A DNA stretch of 64,000 bases, taken from assembly GCA_030834905.1 (NCBI GenBank), contig JAUQWZ010000028.1:186001-250000 (forward strand), given 5' to 3'. Source of the DNA: Aggregatilineales bacterium (GTDB lineage Bacteria; Chloroflexota; Anaerolineae; Aggregatilineales; Phototrophicaceae). The notes under the pieces were generated by a model, which was given only the letters and a program-made list of their open reading frames with translations, was not told the DNA's origin and ran no database searches. The position numbers were made by a program, and so were the translations under genes. Positions 1-8,763 of the stretch are shown here, one piece after another. The first letter of the stretch is position 1. Every line of letters starts with the position of its first letter.

Positions 1-63
1 GGTCAGCTTCGCTGACCCATGAACGCCCCTACTGAGTTTTGACATTCATGTTCGGTAATCGGT

Positions 64-88
64 GTAGGGGCGACTCGGCGAGTCGCCC
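64..88. repeat. GTAGGGGCGAC palindromic repeat (family A-like)
   Basis: A 25-base block starts GTAGGGGCGACTC and closes with GAGTCGCCC, so it folds into a 9-bp stem with a GGC loop. It has the same length and GTAGGG edge as one arm of the family A elements further right. Bases 1-32 carry another hairpin (GGTCAGC / GCTGACC) followed by GCCCCTAC, possibly the end of an element cut by the window edge. No gene lies in bases 1-133. Confidence 0.6.
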
Positions 89-133
89 AGGATACAGCGC
101 CGATCCCCTCTCTGGAGTGTGAGAACGAGCCGC

Positions 134-1102
134 CTATCGCGCCAGGAAGCGCGCCATCTCAAAGTAGCTGTCCGAGATCGGGCGAATCTGGCTGATGGCG
201 TCCTCAATCGGGATCATGTCCATCTTCCGCCCGTTGAGCGCGGTCATCTTGCCCGATTCGCCGTCCATCAGGGCGCGCACCGCTTTGACGCCCATACGGG
301 TCGCCAGCAGGCGGTCAAATGCCGTCGGACTGCCGCCGCGCTGAATGTGTCCGAGAATCGTCAGCCGAATCTCAAAGCCGACGGTAGGATGCTTGTTGAG
401 ATAATCCGCCAGTTCGGTCGCTTTATAGGGCGCGCCCTCGGCAATCACGGCGATAGCGTGTGACTTGCCGCGCACGTAGGCGTCTTCCAGCGCCGCTTCA
501 ACCTCTTCCATCGTCGGCGGGCGTTCGGGCGTGACGACGATCTCTGCCCCGCCGAGAATACTGCCCATCAACGCCAGATAACCGCAGTTGCGCCCCATCG
601 TCTCGATGATGAAAGCGCGCTGGTGCGAGGATGCCGTATCGCGCAGATGATCAAGCGCATCGAGGATGGTGTTCAGCGCCGAATCGACGCCAATCGCCAT
701 ATCGGTGCCATAGATGTCGTTGTCGATACTGCCGGGAATAGCGACTACCTTGAAGCCCAGCTTGTGCAGCGCCAGCGCTCCACTCAGGCTGCCATTGCCG
801 CCGATGATGACCACTGCCTCGATATGATGTTCATTCAGGCGGCGCAAGCCTTTTTTCTGTCCGGCTGGAGATTTGAATTCCTCGTTGCGCGCCGTCTGTA
901 AGATCGTGCCGCCGCGCTGCAAAATACCACTCACTTCGACGCTGGTGAGCAGCTCAAAATCGCCATTGATCAATCCGGTGTATCCCTGACGAACGCCATA
1001 CACTTCAATCTCGTACTCCAGCGCGGTACGGACTACTGCGCGAATAGCCGCGTTGATCCCAGGAGAGTCGCCGCCGCTGGTCATGACCGCGATTCGTTTC
1101 AT
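134..1102 (-). CDS. pfkA: ATP-type 6-phosphofructokinase, N103 variant
   Basis: Phosphorylates fructose 6-phosphate to fructose 1,6-bisphosphate in glycolysis (family knowledge). The 322 residues match the short bacterial PfkA length and keep GGDSPG (10-15), PGSIDND (123-129, catalytic Asp in the TIDND-type motif), MGR (169-171) and GHIQRGGSP. The loop normally reading GGDGS is GGNGS (101-105): Asn replaces the Asp that binds Mg-ATP in E. coli PfkA (D103), while the next Gly, typical of ATP rather than pyrophosphate users, is kept. Thr in TIDND is Ser. An upstream GGAG supports the ATG. It stands alone, 160 bases downstream of dnaE on the same strand. Family assignment is sure; phosphoryl donor and activity level are not. 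Confidence 0.93.
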   Translation of the reverse strand: MKRIAVMTSGGDSPGINAAIRAVVRTALEYEIEVYGVRQGYTGLINGDFELLTSVEVSGILQRGGTILQTARNEEFKSPAGQKKGLRRLNEHHIEAVVIIGGNGSLSGALALHKLGFKVVAIPGSIDNDIYGTDMAIGVDSALNTILDALDHLRDTASSHQRAFIIETMGRNCGYLALMGSILGGAEIVVTPERPPTMEEVEAALEDAYVRGKSHAIAVIAEGAPYKATELADYLNKHPTVGFEIRLTILGHIQRGGSPTAFDRLLATRMGVKAVRALMDGESGKMTALNGRKMDMIPIEDAISQIRPISDSYFEMARFLAR

Positions 1103-1208
1103 ACGCTACTGTGCTCCATCTTCAAAATCGCGCTGTATTTTATCGGGTTGTCGCTTAAACGCCAGAAATTCACGTGATGAAAAGTGGTAAATGATGGGCA
1201 TCTATCCC

Positions 1209-1248
1209 GTAGGGGCGACGGCGCGCTACATTCGCGGCGAGTCGCCCC
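1209..1248. repeat. GTAGGGGCGAC inverted repeat between dnaE and pfkA
   Basis: The block opens GTAGGGGCGAC and closes GTCGCCCC, giving a hairpin with an imperfect inner part (GGCGCGC...GCGGCGA). It occupies much of the 159-base gap between dnaE and pfkA and resembles the repeat at 64-88. Confidence 0.55.
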
Positions 1249-1261
1249 GGCTGACAGCCGC

Positions 1262-4200
1262 TTACAGCCGCTGTACCTGCGTGTTTTCAATGGCGTTCAG
1301 CGCCTGAACCAGATCGTCGCAGTATTTGGTCGTGCGGTTGGGGAACTCCATCAGGTACATATCCACGCCGTCTTCGACCAGGATCACCTGTAGTTGATCG
1401 ATCCCCGGAAACTGGGTGCAGACGTTGATGATCCGGCGCAGACGCCGTTCGTCCATGCTCGGATCGCCGTTGCGCTTCAGGCGTACTGTCACCATCTGCG
1501 GCGCTGGGGCGGACTCATCTTCTTCCACCGGGGGCAGATCGCTGTCCAGCGCCATCGTATCCCAATCGACCGGCGGCAGATCGTCGAATGTCGGCGGTTC
1601 GGGCGGCAGCGCCGCGTACTGCGGACTGCCGCTGCCGTTGGTGGGCGTGGTCGGGCTGTCGCCGTCGGCGGTTGGCTCGTCGTCGTACCAGGGCGGCGTA
1701 TCCGCGCTCGTAGAGGCGAAGGTTGGGATATCGTCGGCAAAGACGGCTTCTACCTGCTGGGTGACGCTCTCGCAGATAATCTGCGCGTCGCCGCGCGACA
1801 GATCGAGCTTGCCCATGACGACGATCACCGCCCCTTCCTGCACCATGTCCTGCACTTTCGCCCAGGTGCGTGGGAACATCACCGCGTCAATCGTCCCGAA
1901 TTTGTCTTCCAGCGTCGCGACCGCCATCATCTCATGGTTGCGCGTGGGCAGCTTGCGCAGCCCTGCCACCAGCCCCACATACCGCACCGGCTTCTGGTCT
2001 AAATCCGCTTCGGCGTCCTTAAGCTGAACGCTGGTGGTCACATTCGCGCCGCGAAGCTGCTCCAGAATCGGGTCAATCGGATGCTGGGAGATGTAAATCC
2101 CCATCAGCTCTTTTTCCCAGTCGAGCATCTGCCGCTGCGGCACTTCTTCAAGGTTGGGCAAATGCTGGAGCAGGTCATCGTTGGCAACTGCCATATCGCC
2201 AAACAGCCCGATCTGCCCGGTTTCGCGGGCTTTGTGACAGCTTGTGCTGTGGTTGAGGATGCGATCCAGCCCGGCGATAAGCTGCGGACGAGTGCCAAAA
2301 CTGTCCAGCGCGCCGACCTTGACCAGACTCTCCAGCGCGCGCTTGCCAACGTGCCGGAGATCGACCCGCTGGCACAGGTCTTCGAGATCCACGAACACCC
2401 CGCCTTCGTCGCGGGCGGCGATGAGGTGCTGGAGCGCGCCAATACCGGCATTCTTGATCGCCGCCAGCCCGAACCGGATGCCGCGCGTGCCATCGGGCAG
2501 CGTCTGAATGTCAAAATCGAGTGCGCTTCCGTTAATATCCGGCGGCAGAATCGGGATATTCAGGCGCTTGCACTCGCTCAGGAAGGTCGTCACTTTCGCC
2601 GCGTCGTCGAAGTAGACCGAGAGCAGCGCCGCCATGTATTCGTGCGGGTAGTGCGCCTTAAGAAACGCCGTCTGTACGGTGATAACGGCGTAGTCAGCAG
2701 CGTGTGATTTGTTAAAACCATAGTTGGCGAAGAACTCGATGTCATCGAATATTTTGGAGGCGGTGTCCTTGTCAATGCCGTTTTGCGGACCGTTGGTGAG
2801 GAAGATTTCGCGGTGTTTGAGCAGATCTTCTTTCTTCTTCTTGGATACCGCGCGGCGCATCAGGTCGGCATCACCCAGCGTATAGCCGAACATACTGCCC
2901 GCGATCTGCATGATCTGTTCCTGATAGACACAATTGTGAACGATAATGTTGTTGCCTACGAAGTTATGCAGACCTTCAACCGTAATATCATAAACCTTTT
3001 CCGTACCTGCCCATTCAAGACTTTCGATAGCTTCCCAGTTCACATGAAGCAGCTGGCGAGTTCGCGGCAGCGGCACAGCTTCCGCAATTTGCCTGACAAC
3101 ACGCCCTGTAATCCTCCGGATCATATTGCGACGCTTGCGCATAAAATGCTGGCGATCAATGCCGTAAGTCTGCATCAATTCACGGCGCGATATCGGTATA
3201 AATCTGTCTACCTCTTGAATAAAGGCTTCACGATTAATGGATGTACTGCTGGAACGTTCGCATTTCACTCGCGCTTTTGCGCTGTGCATATCAGGCTGCA
3301 ACAACGCTGATAGTCGAGCCGTATCGTATACAGTTACCTGATACGCCCGACGCTCCCCTCGTAATTCTGAGGTGTAAGTCGAAATATGAATGGTTGATGG
3401 TATGTGTAGACGCAGCAGCAGCGTCTGTACATCATGCGCAAGACGTTCCGAAATGGTTTTGTAGTGGCAGAGAGCGTCACCCATATAGCCATCGCAATCC
3501 CACAATGACGCCAGAAAGAACGCAGCATCTTCATTGTTGAGCCGAAATATAAAATCAGGCAGATACTTCTCGTGGCTTCGCTTCCCTGCCGGGCGTATAC
3601 CCGGTTCATGCTTAAGACCAAGATCACGCATCCAGCGTAGTAAGCTGCCCGTTGCTTTACCAGCGCTGCCGCGCACGCCAACACGGGTCACGCCATGTAT
3701 TTGTGGAGTAAACACAGGTTCTACATCTTCAAAGACACTGAGACAGCGGACATACTCGTCAATCAGCGCCTGCTCTTTATTCACGAAATCAACCGAGGGA
3801 CCACTTGCGAGACTGCCATCCGCAATCAAATAAGCCAGAATACGCAGCTGTTCTCGATTAAAACCAAGCGCCTGCTCAGGCTCAAGCAGTGCGGTTGGGG
3901 TGGCAATAAAATCACCACATTGAAGCTCATCGAGTCGTTTCCAGCCATCTTCTGTCAGGAATTGGTGGCTGGCAGTCGCTTTAATCGTTGATCCATTCCG
4001 CAAAGTCAAGCGAAAAACACTCTGATCCCCGTTGTCGAACCAGTGTGTTACCTTTCCTACAGCCGATTCATATCGGTCATCAATACCTTGCACATAAAAG
4101 CCGCCCACCTGCTGCGCCAGCGAATCAATTCGATGCGGCTCGCCGGTGAGCGCGTTAAAAACAAGGGTATCTCCACTGACGCAGATTCCGTAGGTTTCAC

Positions 4201-6256
4201 CCAGAATGGCTTCCAGCTTTGGGTGATGGTACTCAACCTTCTTCTCGCCGTGCATACGGGCGTTAAAATCGGGAATGTAGTCCATCGGTCCCGGACGATA
4301 CAGCGACACGGCGGCGATGATGTGCTCAAACTTTGACGGACGCATCTCGCGCAGCATCTGCTGCATTCCAGTGCTTTCCACCTGGAACACGCCAATCGTC
4401 TCGCCGCGCCCGATCATCTCGAAGGCTTCTTGCAGCATTCGATCCAGCGTTTCGTCGCCAGGTGGACGATAGGGGATATTGTCCATCGTATAACGCACGC
4501 CCTGGTGTCTGGCGATCAGGTCACAGGCGCGGCGCAGGTAGGTCAGCGTCGAAAGTCCGAGGAAATCGATCTTGAGCAGACCAATCGACTCACACGTCTC
4601 CATCGGGAACTGCGTCACCTGCTGAAGCGGAAGCTCGCCGCTGTCGCCCTTCGTCTGGCGGTGCAGCGGGATATACTCGACCAGCGGCTTGTCCGCCACG
4701 ATGACGCCTGCCGCATGGGTCGAGGCATGGCGGTTCACGCCCTGAAGCGACGCCGCCGTGTCAATCGTCGTCCTGATCTGCGGGTCTTTGTCGTAAAGCT
4801 GCTTCAGTTCGGGATTATCTTCCACATACTGGTGGACGGGCTTCGGCTTTGGCTCGGTTGGAATCAGCCGCGCCGCCTGGTTCACCAGCGACAGATCGAC
4901 GCCCAGTGCCCGCCCGACATCGCGCACCGCCGCCTTCGCGCCCAGCGTTCCAAAAGTGATGATCGCCGCGACTCGTTCCTCGCCGTACTTCTGCACCGTG
5001 TAGGCGATCATCTCGGAACGCCGGTCGTCGGGGAAGTCCATGTCGATATCGGGCATACTGACGCGACCGGGATTCAGAAAGCGCTCGAACAGCAGGTGGT
5101 TCTGAATCGGGTCAATGTTGGTGATGCCGAGGCAGTACGCCGCCACGCTGCCCGCGCCGCTGCCGCGCACGTTCCACCAGATATCGGCGTGGCGGGCGAA
5201 CTCGCACAAGTCCCACACGATCAGGAAGTACGTCTCGAAGCCCATCGTGCCGATTACGTTCAATTCGTAATCGAGCCGTTCCAGCAGCGCGGCGTCGTTT
5301 TGGGCGCGGTCGCCATAGCGCCACGCCAGCCCTTTCAGGCACAGATAGCGCAGGTAAGTGCTCGACGTTTGATCTTCCGGCACCGGAAAAATGGGCAGGT
5401 GATAGCCTTTGCGATCCAGATCAAGATCGCACATTTCGGCAATCAGGCGCGTGTTCTTCAGCGGTTCGCCGCCGTTGATATGCCCGAACGCCTGCCACAT
5501 CTGCTCCTGCGAGGCGAGGAAGTAGCTGTTGTCAGACATCCTCATGCGCTTGGCGTCGCTCTTCTGGGCGCTGGTCTGGATGCAGAGCAGCGTGTCGTGC
5601 GCGTCGTAGTCGCCTTCCATGACGTAATGCACGTCGTTGGTAGCGACAAAGCGCACGTCGTCCTTCCTGCCGGTTTCGATCAGCCAGTTATTGACGGTTT
5701 TGAGTTCGTCAATGTTGTGTTCCTGAAGCTCAAGGAAGAAGCTGTCTTTGCCGAAGGTTTGCAGATACCAATCGAGCAGAACGCGCGCGTCGTCGTCACG
5801 TCCCTGCATCACCATGTTGGGGATCTGCGCCGCCAGACAGCCGCTGGTGGCAACCAGCCCTTCGCTGTGCGCCGCCAGGAAATCGCGGTCGATGCGCGGG
5901 CGATAGTAGTAGCCCTCAAGCTGGGCGGCGCTGGCGATCTTGAGCAGGTTTTTATAGCCGGTTTCGTTTTTCGCCAGCAGCAGCAGGTGGAACGCCTCGC
6001 GGTCAAGCTTGGAATCGCGGTCGGTCATGCCGCGCGCGGCAAGATAGCCCTCCATGCCGATGATCGGCTTGATATCGGCTTTCTTGCAGGCGTTGTAGAA
6101 GTCAATGACGCCAAACATGGTGCCGTGGTCGGTGATCGCCAGCGACTCCATGCCCATCTCTTTGGCGCGATCCACCAGTCTGGAGATACGGCTCAAGCCG
6201 TCCAGCAGCGAATATTCAGTGTGGACATGCAGGTGAACAAAATCTTGGTTGGACAT
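1262..6256 (-). CDS. dnaE: DNA polymerase III alpha subunit with intein
   Basis: Replicative polymerase catalytic subunit; 1664 residues as encoded, about 1247 after removal of the intein at 692-1108. The N-terminal PHP domain shows HLHVHTEYS (8-16) and ITDHG (41-45). The palm carries PDIDMDFPDD (402-411) and, later, KIDFLGL, the aspartates for metal binding. The Hhh/OB region follows the intein; an OB-type stretch around RYVGLVAGLR precedes an acidic Pro/Thr-rich linker and a small folded C-terminal tail (about 1560-1664). The precursor is longer than usual only because of the intein. No strong Shine-Dalgarno precedes the ATG. The long opposite-strand open frames over this gene are codon-bias shadows. 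Confidence 0.96.
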   Translation of the reverse strand: MSNQDFVHLHVHTEYSLLDGLSRISRLVDRAKEMGMESLAITDHGTMFGVIDFYNACKKADIKPIIGMEGYLAARGMTDRDSKLDREAFHLLLLAKNETGYKNLLKIASAAQLEGYYYRPRIDRDFLAAHSEGLVATSGCLAAQIPNMVMQGRDDDARVLLDWYLQTFGKDSFFLELQEHNIDELKTVNNWLIETGRKDDVRFVATNDVHYVMEGDYDAHDTLLCIQTSAQKSDAKRMRMSDNSYFLASQEQMWQAFGHINGGEPLKNTRLIAEMCDLDLDRKGYHLPIFPVPEDQTSSTYLRYLCLKGLAWRYGDRAQNDAALLERLDYELNVIGTMGFETYFLIVWDLCEFARHADIWWNVRGSGAGSVAAYCLGITNIDPIQNHLLFERFLNPGRVSMPDIDMDFPDDRRSEMIAYTVQKYGEERVAAIITFGTLGAKAAVRDVGRALGVDLSLVNQAARLIPTEPKPKPVHQYVEDNPELKQLYDKDPQIRTTIDTAASLQGVNRHASTHAAGVIVADKPLVEYIPLHRQTKGDSGELPLQQVTQFPMETCESIGLLKIDFLGLSTLTYLRRACDLIARHQGVRYTMDNIPYRPPGDETLDRMLQEAFEMIGRGETIGVFQVESTGMQQMLREMRPSKFEHIIAAVSLYRPGPMDYIPDFNARMHGEKKVEYHHPKLEAILGETYGICVSGDTLVFNALTGEPHRIDSLAQQVGGFYVQGIDDRYESAVGKVTHWFDNGDQSVFRLTLRNGSTIKATASHQFLTEDGWKRLDELQCGDFIATPTALLEPEQALGFNREQLRILAYLIADGSLASGPSVDFVNKEQALIDEYVRCLSVFEDVEPVFTPQIHGVTRVGVRGSAGKATGSLLRWMRDLGLKHEPGIRPAGKRSHEKYLPDFIFRLNNEDAAFFLASLWDCDGYMGDALCHYKTISERLAHDVQTLLLRLHIPSTIHISTYTSELRGERRAYQVTVYDTARLSALLQPDMHSAKARVKCERSSSTSINREAFIQEVDRFIPISRRELMQTYGIDRQHFMRKRRNMIRRITGRVVRQIAEAVPLPRTRQLLHVNWEAIESLEWAGTEKVYDITVEGLHNFVGNNIIVHNCVYQEQIMQIAGSMFGYTLGDADLMRRAVSKKKKEDLLKHREIFLTNGPQNGIDKDTASKIFDDIEFFANYGFNKSHAADYAVITVQTAFLKAHYPHEYMAALLSVYFDDAAKVTTFLSECKRLNIPILPPDINGSALDFDIQTLPDGTRGIRFGLAAIKNAGIGALQHLIAARDEGGVFVDLEDLCQRVDLRHVGKRALESLVKVGALDSFGTRPQLIAGLDRILNHSTSCHKARETGQIGLFGDMAVANDDLLQHLPNLEEVPQRQMLDWEKELMGIYISQHPIDPILEQLRGANVTTSVQLKDAEADLDQKPVRYVGLVAGLRKLPTRNHEMMAVATLEDKFGTIDAVMFPRTWAKVQDMVQEGAVIVVMGKLDLSRGDAQIICESVTQQVEAVFADDIPTFASTSADTPPWYDDEPTADGDSPTTPTNGSGSPQYAALPPEPPTFDDLPPVDWDTMALDSDLPPVEEDESAPAPQMVTVRLKRNGDPSMDERRLRRIINVCTQFPGIDQLQVILVEDGVDMYLMEFPNRTTKYCDDLVQALNAIENTQVQRL
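2933..4183 (-). mobile_element. DnaE intein with LAGLIDADG homing endonuclease
   Basis: In-frame insertion of 417 codons between ETYGI and CVYQEQIM, a conserved active-site segment of DnaE. Splicing blocks are complete: Cys1 in CVSGDTLV, block B ATASHQFLT (intein residues 69-77), block F VYDITVEGLHNF (397-408), and the end IIVHN with penultimate His and terminal Asn, followed by Cys+1. The endonuclease domain has two LAGLIDADG-type helices, LAYLIADGS (116-124) and LASLWDCDGY (224-233), both with acidic residues, so it may be active. The DNA is visibly more AT-rich than the flanking extein, which suggests recent acquisition. Splicing should restore a normal alpha subunit. Confidence 0.95.
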
Positions 6257-6445
6257 GAACAGGCTTTAATGATCTCGGTGGTTTAAGTTCTCAAGAGGAT
6301 TATACCGCAGACCGCCTGTGCTAAAAGTTAGAGCATGGTTTTGTTGTGTGGGAATGGGGGATAATATGCGGAAGGTGCAGTCATTGTGGAGCACTTGCAC
6401 CCGCACCCGGTGGTATACTTATCATTGCTGAGGAAGGAGCAAGTT

Positions 6446-6664
6446 ATGTCGGATTTGATGATCAAAGCGATTGAGGAAATCAACAAACTTCCTGAGCGCG
6501 ATCAAGAAGCGCTGGCAGCCTGGATACTGGATGAACTGGCTTCTGAGCGCAAATGGACGCAGTTGTTCGCCGCCTCTGAAGATTTGCTCGCTCAGATGGC
6601 AGACGAAGCACTGGCGGAACACCGCGCGGGAAAAACACTGCCCCTTGATCCCGATAAGTTATGA
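6446..6664 (+). CDS. antitoxin of RelE/ParE-type module
   Basis: A 72-residue acidic helical protein starting MSDLMIKAIEEINKLP; it resembles the small cyanobacterial/Chloroflexi antitoxins with the pattern 'ai.ei.kLPe.dQealA.wil.El.se'. The ATG at 6446 is chosen because GGAAGGAG lies 7 bases upstream; the frame is open to 6386 but lacks a ribosome site there. The stop overlaps the toxin ATG by 4 bases (ATGA), the usual translational coupling. It probably binds the toxin and represses its own promoter; a TATACT box lies near 6414. The function rests on pairing and family resemblance. Confidence 0.8.
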   Translation: MSDLMIKAIEEINKLPERDQEALAAWILDELASERKWTQLFAASEDLLAQMADEALAEHRAGKTLPLDPDKL

Positions 6665-6930
6665 AATCGTATACCAGCGAGCGATTTCGCAAGTTGTTTG
6701 GCGCATTACCTGACGAAATACGCCAGCAAGCACGCGAAGCGTACCGGTTTTTCCAGAACAATCCTCGTCATCCCGGACTACAGTTCAAAAAGGTTCATTC
6801 AACCAAACCTATTTATTCAGCGCGGGTGAATGCTGATTATCGAGTGTTGGGAATTCTGAACGGAGATGAAATCATCTGGTTCTGGATAGGTCCGCATGGA
6901 GAGTACGACAAACTCTTATCCAGACTATAA
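6661..6930 (+). CDS. RelE/ParE superfamily toxin
   Basis: An 89-residue basic protein with the RelE/ParE order: N-terminal helices (SERFRKLFGALPDEIRQQA), FKKVHSTKPIYSARVNADYRVLG as central strands, then IIWFWIGPHGEYDKLL. The 'Y R v l . . . . . . . . W . . i G . H . e Y D k l l' ending is typical of the plasmid-stabilisation subgroup. It may act as a ribosome-dependent mRNase or gyrase inhibitor; the sequence does not decide which. Coupled by ATGA to the antitoxin upstream. It appears intact. Confidence 0.87.
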   Translation: MKSYTSERFRKLFGALPDEIRQQAREAYRFFQNNPRHPGLQFKKVHSTKPIYSARVNADYRVLGILNGDEIIWFWIGPHGEYDKLLSRL

Positions 6931-6940
6931 ATTGAGCGTC

Positions 6941-7549
6941 CTAACCCATCAGGCTTTGGACGGCGACCTTCCCCACTTCCACGCCATCAATTGCCACCGG
7001 CACGCTGTCCGGCGCTTTGTAGATGGTGCGCTTTGCGTAACTGGCTCCCTCACCCGACCCACCGGGATCGGCGTAGACCTCAAGCTGCGATTCGGACAGG
7101 TTGATTATCCAGTAAGTACCAATGCCCGCGCTGGCATAGACGCGCTGCTTCAGGCTGCGATCCCGGTGCAGTGTGGCGTCCGCGACTTCGACCACCAGCG
7201 CGACTTCAGCCGGATAAGGATGTCGCTCGATGTAGTCACTATCGCTGCCACGTACTACCAAGACGTCGGGTTCCGGTTCGCTATATTCCGTAGTAATGGG
7301 TTCCTGCGAATCAACATACCAGCCCGTAGGGATGATCTCAGCAAGCGCGGCACGGGTTCGTCGAGTGGAGAGCGTGTGGCGGCGATTTTTGGGCATTTTG
7401 GTAACCAACCAGCCTTCGAGGAGTTCAGCCGGATCATCATCCGTCAGGATACCGGACTGAATCATGTCGTGATACTGCGCGACACTGAGGCGGTAGATCG
7501 GGTCGGCAGGCACAACCAGCGATTTTTCAAGGGGCGGTGTAACAGCCAT
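6941..7549 (-). CDS. Uma2 family putative endonuclease
   Basis: 202 residues with the Uma2 (DUF820) pattern: LLEGWLVTKMPKN near residue 45, EPEPDVLVV (about 92-100) and AEVALVVEVADATLHRDRSLKQRVYASAGIGTYW shortened here as VALVVEVAD then KQRVYA.AGI..YW. The D...EV..K arrangement is the PD-(D/E)XK-like core. Uma2 genes are expanded in cyanobacteria and Chloroflexota; cellular role unknown. It converges on the toxin gene, 10 bases apart. The first 20 residues are probably flexible. Confidence 0.85.
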   Translation of the reverse strand: MAVTPPLEKSLVVPADPIYRLSVAQYHDMIQSGILTDDDPAELLEGWLVTKMPKNRRHTLSTRRTRAALAEIIPTGWYVDSQEPITTEYSEPEPDVLVVRGSDSDYIERHPYPAEVALVVEVADATLHRDRSLKQRVYASAGIGTYWIINLSESQLEVYADPGGSGEGASYAKRTIYKAPDSVPVAIDGVEVGKVAVQSLMG

Positions 7550-7632
7550 TAGGATGAGTTCCGCTTTTCACCGATAGGATGATTTTACCGGAATTGCGAT
7601 ACCAACTATAACCGGGCACCCACAATCTTTGT

Positions 7633-7821
7633 CTACTTCACAGGTGGAATACCGAGGTCTTTACAAATCTTCTTCACAAGGATGTCACCGATTTCATTGT
7701 GGCGTGGAACTGCGGATCTTTTGTTCAGTGCCGGATTAATCCACCAGGAGTGGCGACTTCCCTCTCTAAGCAATTCGCAATCATGTGCTCGAAGATGCTT
7801 GATCAGGTCGGTGCGCTTCAT
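7633..7821 (-). CDS. hicA: HicA-type mRNA interferase toxin
   Basis: 62 residues matching the HicA double-stranded-RNA-binding-like fold: MKRTDLIKHLRAHDCELL, then REGSRHSWW with the catalytic-type His, and a C-terminal SAVPRHNEIGDILVKKICKDLGI. HicA degrades mRNA when free of its partner (family knowledge). It overlaps the upstream hicB by 4 bases. The order antitoxin-then-toxin is the reverse of the usual hicA-hicB order, though it is known in other modules. Confidence 0.87.
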   Translation of the reverse strand: MKRTDLIKHLRAHDCELLREGSRHSWWINPALNKRSAVPRHNEIGDILVKKICKDLGIPPVK

Positions 7822-8030
7822 AAAGTGATGGCTTCAACCTCGTAGGACTCGCCTGCGGCTTCAATCGCCTCCTGGCGGTTAAATTCAATCGCCTCTTGTA
7901 GCACTAATTTGAGGCTTTCGGTCAATTCCTCACGAGTGCGTTCCTGGCAGTTCGTACCCGGAATTTCCTCAATCCATCCGATCCACCACTCGCCATCCTG
8001 TTTGATAATCGCAGTATAGGTGCTGTTCAT
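7818..8030 (-). CDS. hicB: HicB-like antitoxin
   Basis: 70 residues with the HicB N-terminal partial RNase H-like fold: TYTAIIKQDGEWWIGWIEEIPGTNCQ, then EELTESLKLVLQEAIEF. It lacks the C-terminal DNA-binding helix-turn-helix or ribbon-helix-helix domain seen in longer HicB proteins, so autoregulation may need another factor. ATG 8030 is chosen over the frame opening at 8126 because GGAG lies just upstream and the HicB fold begins there. Confidence 0.83.
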   Translation of the reverse strand: MNSTYTAIIKQDGEWWIGWIEEIPGTNCQERTREELTESLKLVLQEAIEFNRQEAIEAAGESYEVEAITL

Positions 8031-8182
8031 TGGGATTACTCCACTTTTCACCGACGGTATGAGTATAACCGACTTTACAGAGCAGGGAGAACTTGGAGAG
8101 CAAACCATAATTGTTTCCTCTCGCAATTTCTGGTCAGATACTTTCTGACAAACTGGAGTCAGTACCGTTCATTCCCCAACCC

Positions 8183-8536
8183 TTATGCCTTGCGCAGAAT
8201 CTTTTCCATCGCTTTTCCCTTGGCTAACTCATCGATCAATTTGTCGAGGTAGCGAATTTCCCGCATCATGGGGTCTTCGATGTCTTCCACGCGAACACCA
8301 CAAATCACGCCTTTAATCAAAGCTCGTGACGGATTCAGTTGGGGCGCTTCTTCCAGAAAAGTCTCAATGTTGGTTTGTTTTTCAAGCAGCGCTTCAAACG
8401 CTGCCTGACTGTAGCCTGTCAACCAGCGAATAATTTCATCGACTTCGGCTTTCGTGCGCCCTTTTCGCTCCGCCTTGGCGACATATTCGGGATAGACCCG
8501 CGCGAAACTCATTGTATAAATCCGATGCTTTTCCAT
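8183..8536 (-). CDS. DUF2200 family protein
   Basis: 117 residues beginning [29 protein letters not shown] and containing [12 protein letters not shown], which match DUF2200 end to end; only short pieces are quoted. Conserved features are the MSFA.VYP..v.KaErKGRTk.EvD.ii.WLTGY block and a C-terminal [14 protein letters not shown] helix. Biochemical role unknown; proteins of this family occur as single genes in accessory regions. It follows HicBA on the same strand after a 152-base gap but need not share its promoter. Confidence 0.85.
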   Translation of the reverse strand: MEKHRIYTMSFARVYPEYVAKAERKGRTKAEVDEIIRWLTGYSQAAFEALLEKQTNIETFLEEAPQLNPSRALIKGVICGVRVEDIEDPMMREIRYLDKLIDELAKGKAMEKILRKA

Positions 8537-8683
8537 GAGATTTTCCTGTTCCTATGGCTTCCTTCTATTTTAACACGAGGATGCAGACTGATGTTTCAAC
8601 CAAGCGTCTGTTGGCAGCCTAGCCAATTCCTCCCATTTTGCGAACACAAACGCTGTTCAAACGCTTTCTGACTTATACTAGGA

Positions 8684-8703
8684 ACGGGTTGTAATAACCC
8701 GCC
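8684..8703. repeat. CGGGTT..AACCCG hairpin (family F, copy 1)
   Basis: Short hairpin GGGTT-GTAAT-AACCC in the gap before mutM. Its complement, GGCGGGTTATTACAACCCG, closely matches the block at 12588-12606, so this is a dispersed repeat rather than only a local stem. Confidence 0.5.
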
Positions 8704-8763
8704 GGGTGAGGCTGAATCCCGCCCAAAATCAAGTCGTTGTGTGTATGAATCAGGTGTATTCAA

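Noticed and set aside
4430..6286. 618-codon open frame opposite dnaE
   Set aside because: It is a GC-bias shadow of the PHP/palm region: no ribosome site, His/Arg/Val-rich product with no motif, and wholly antisense to a certain gene.
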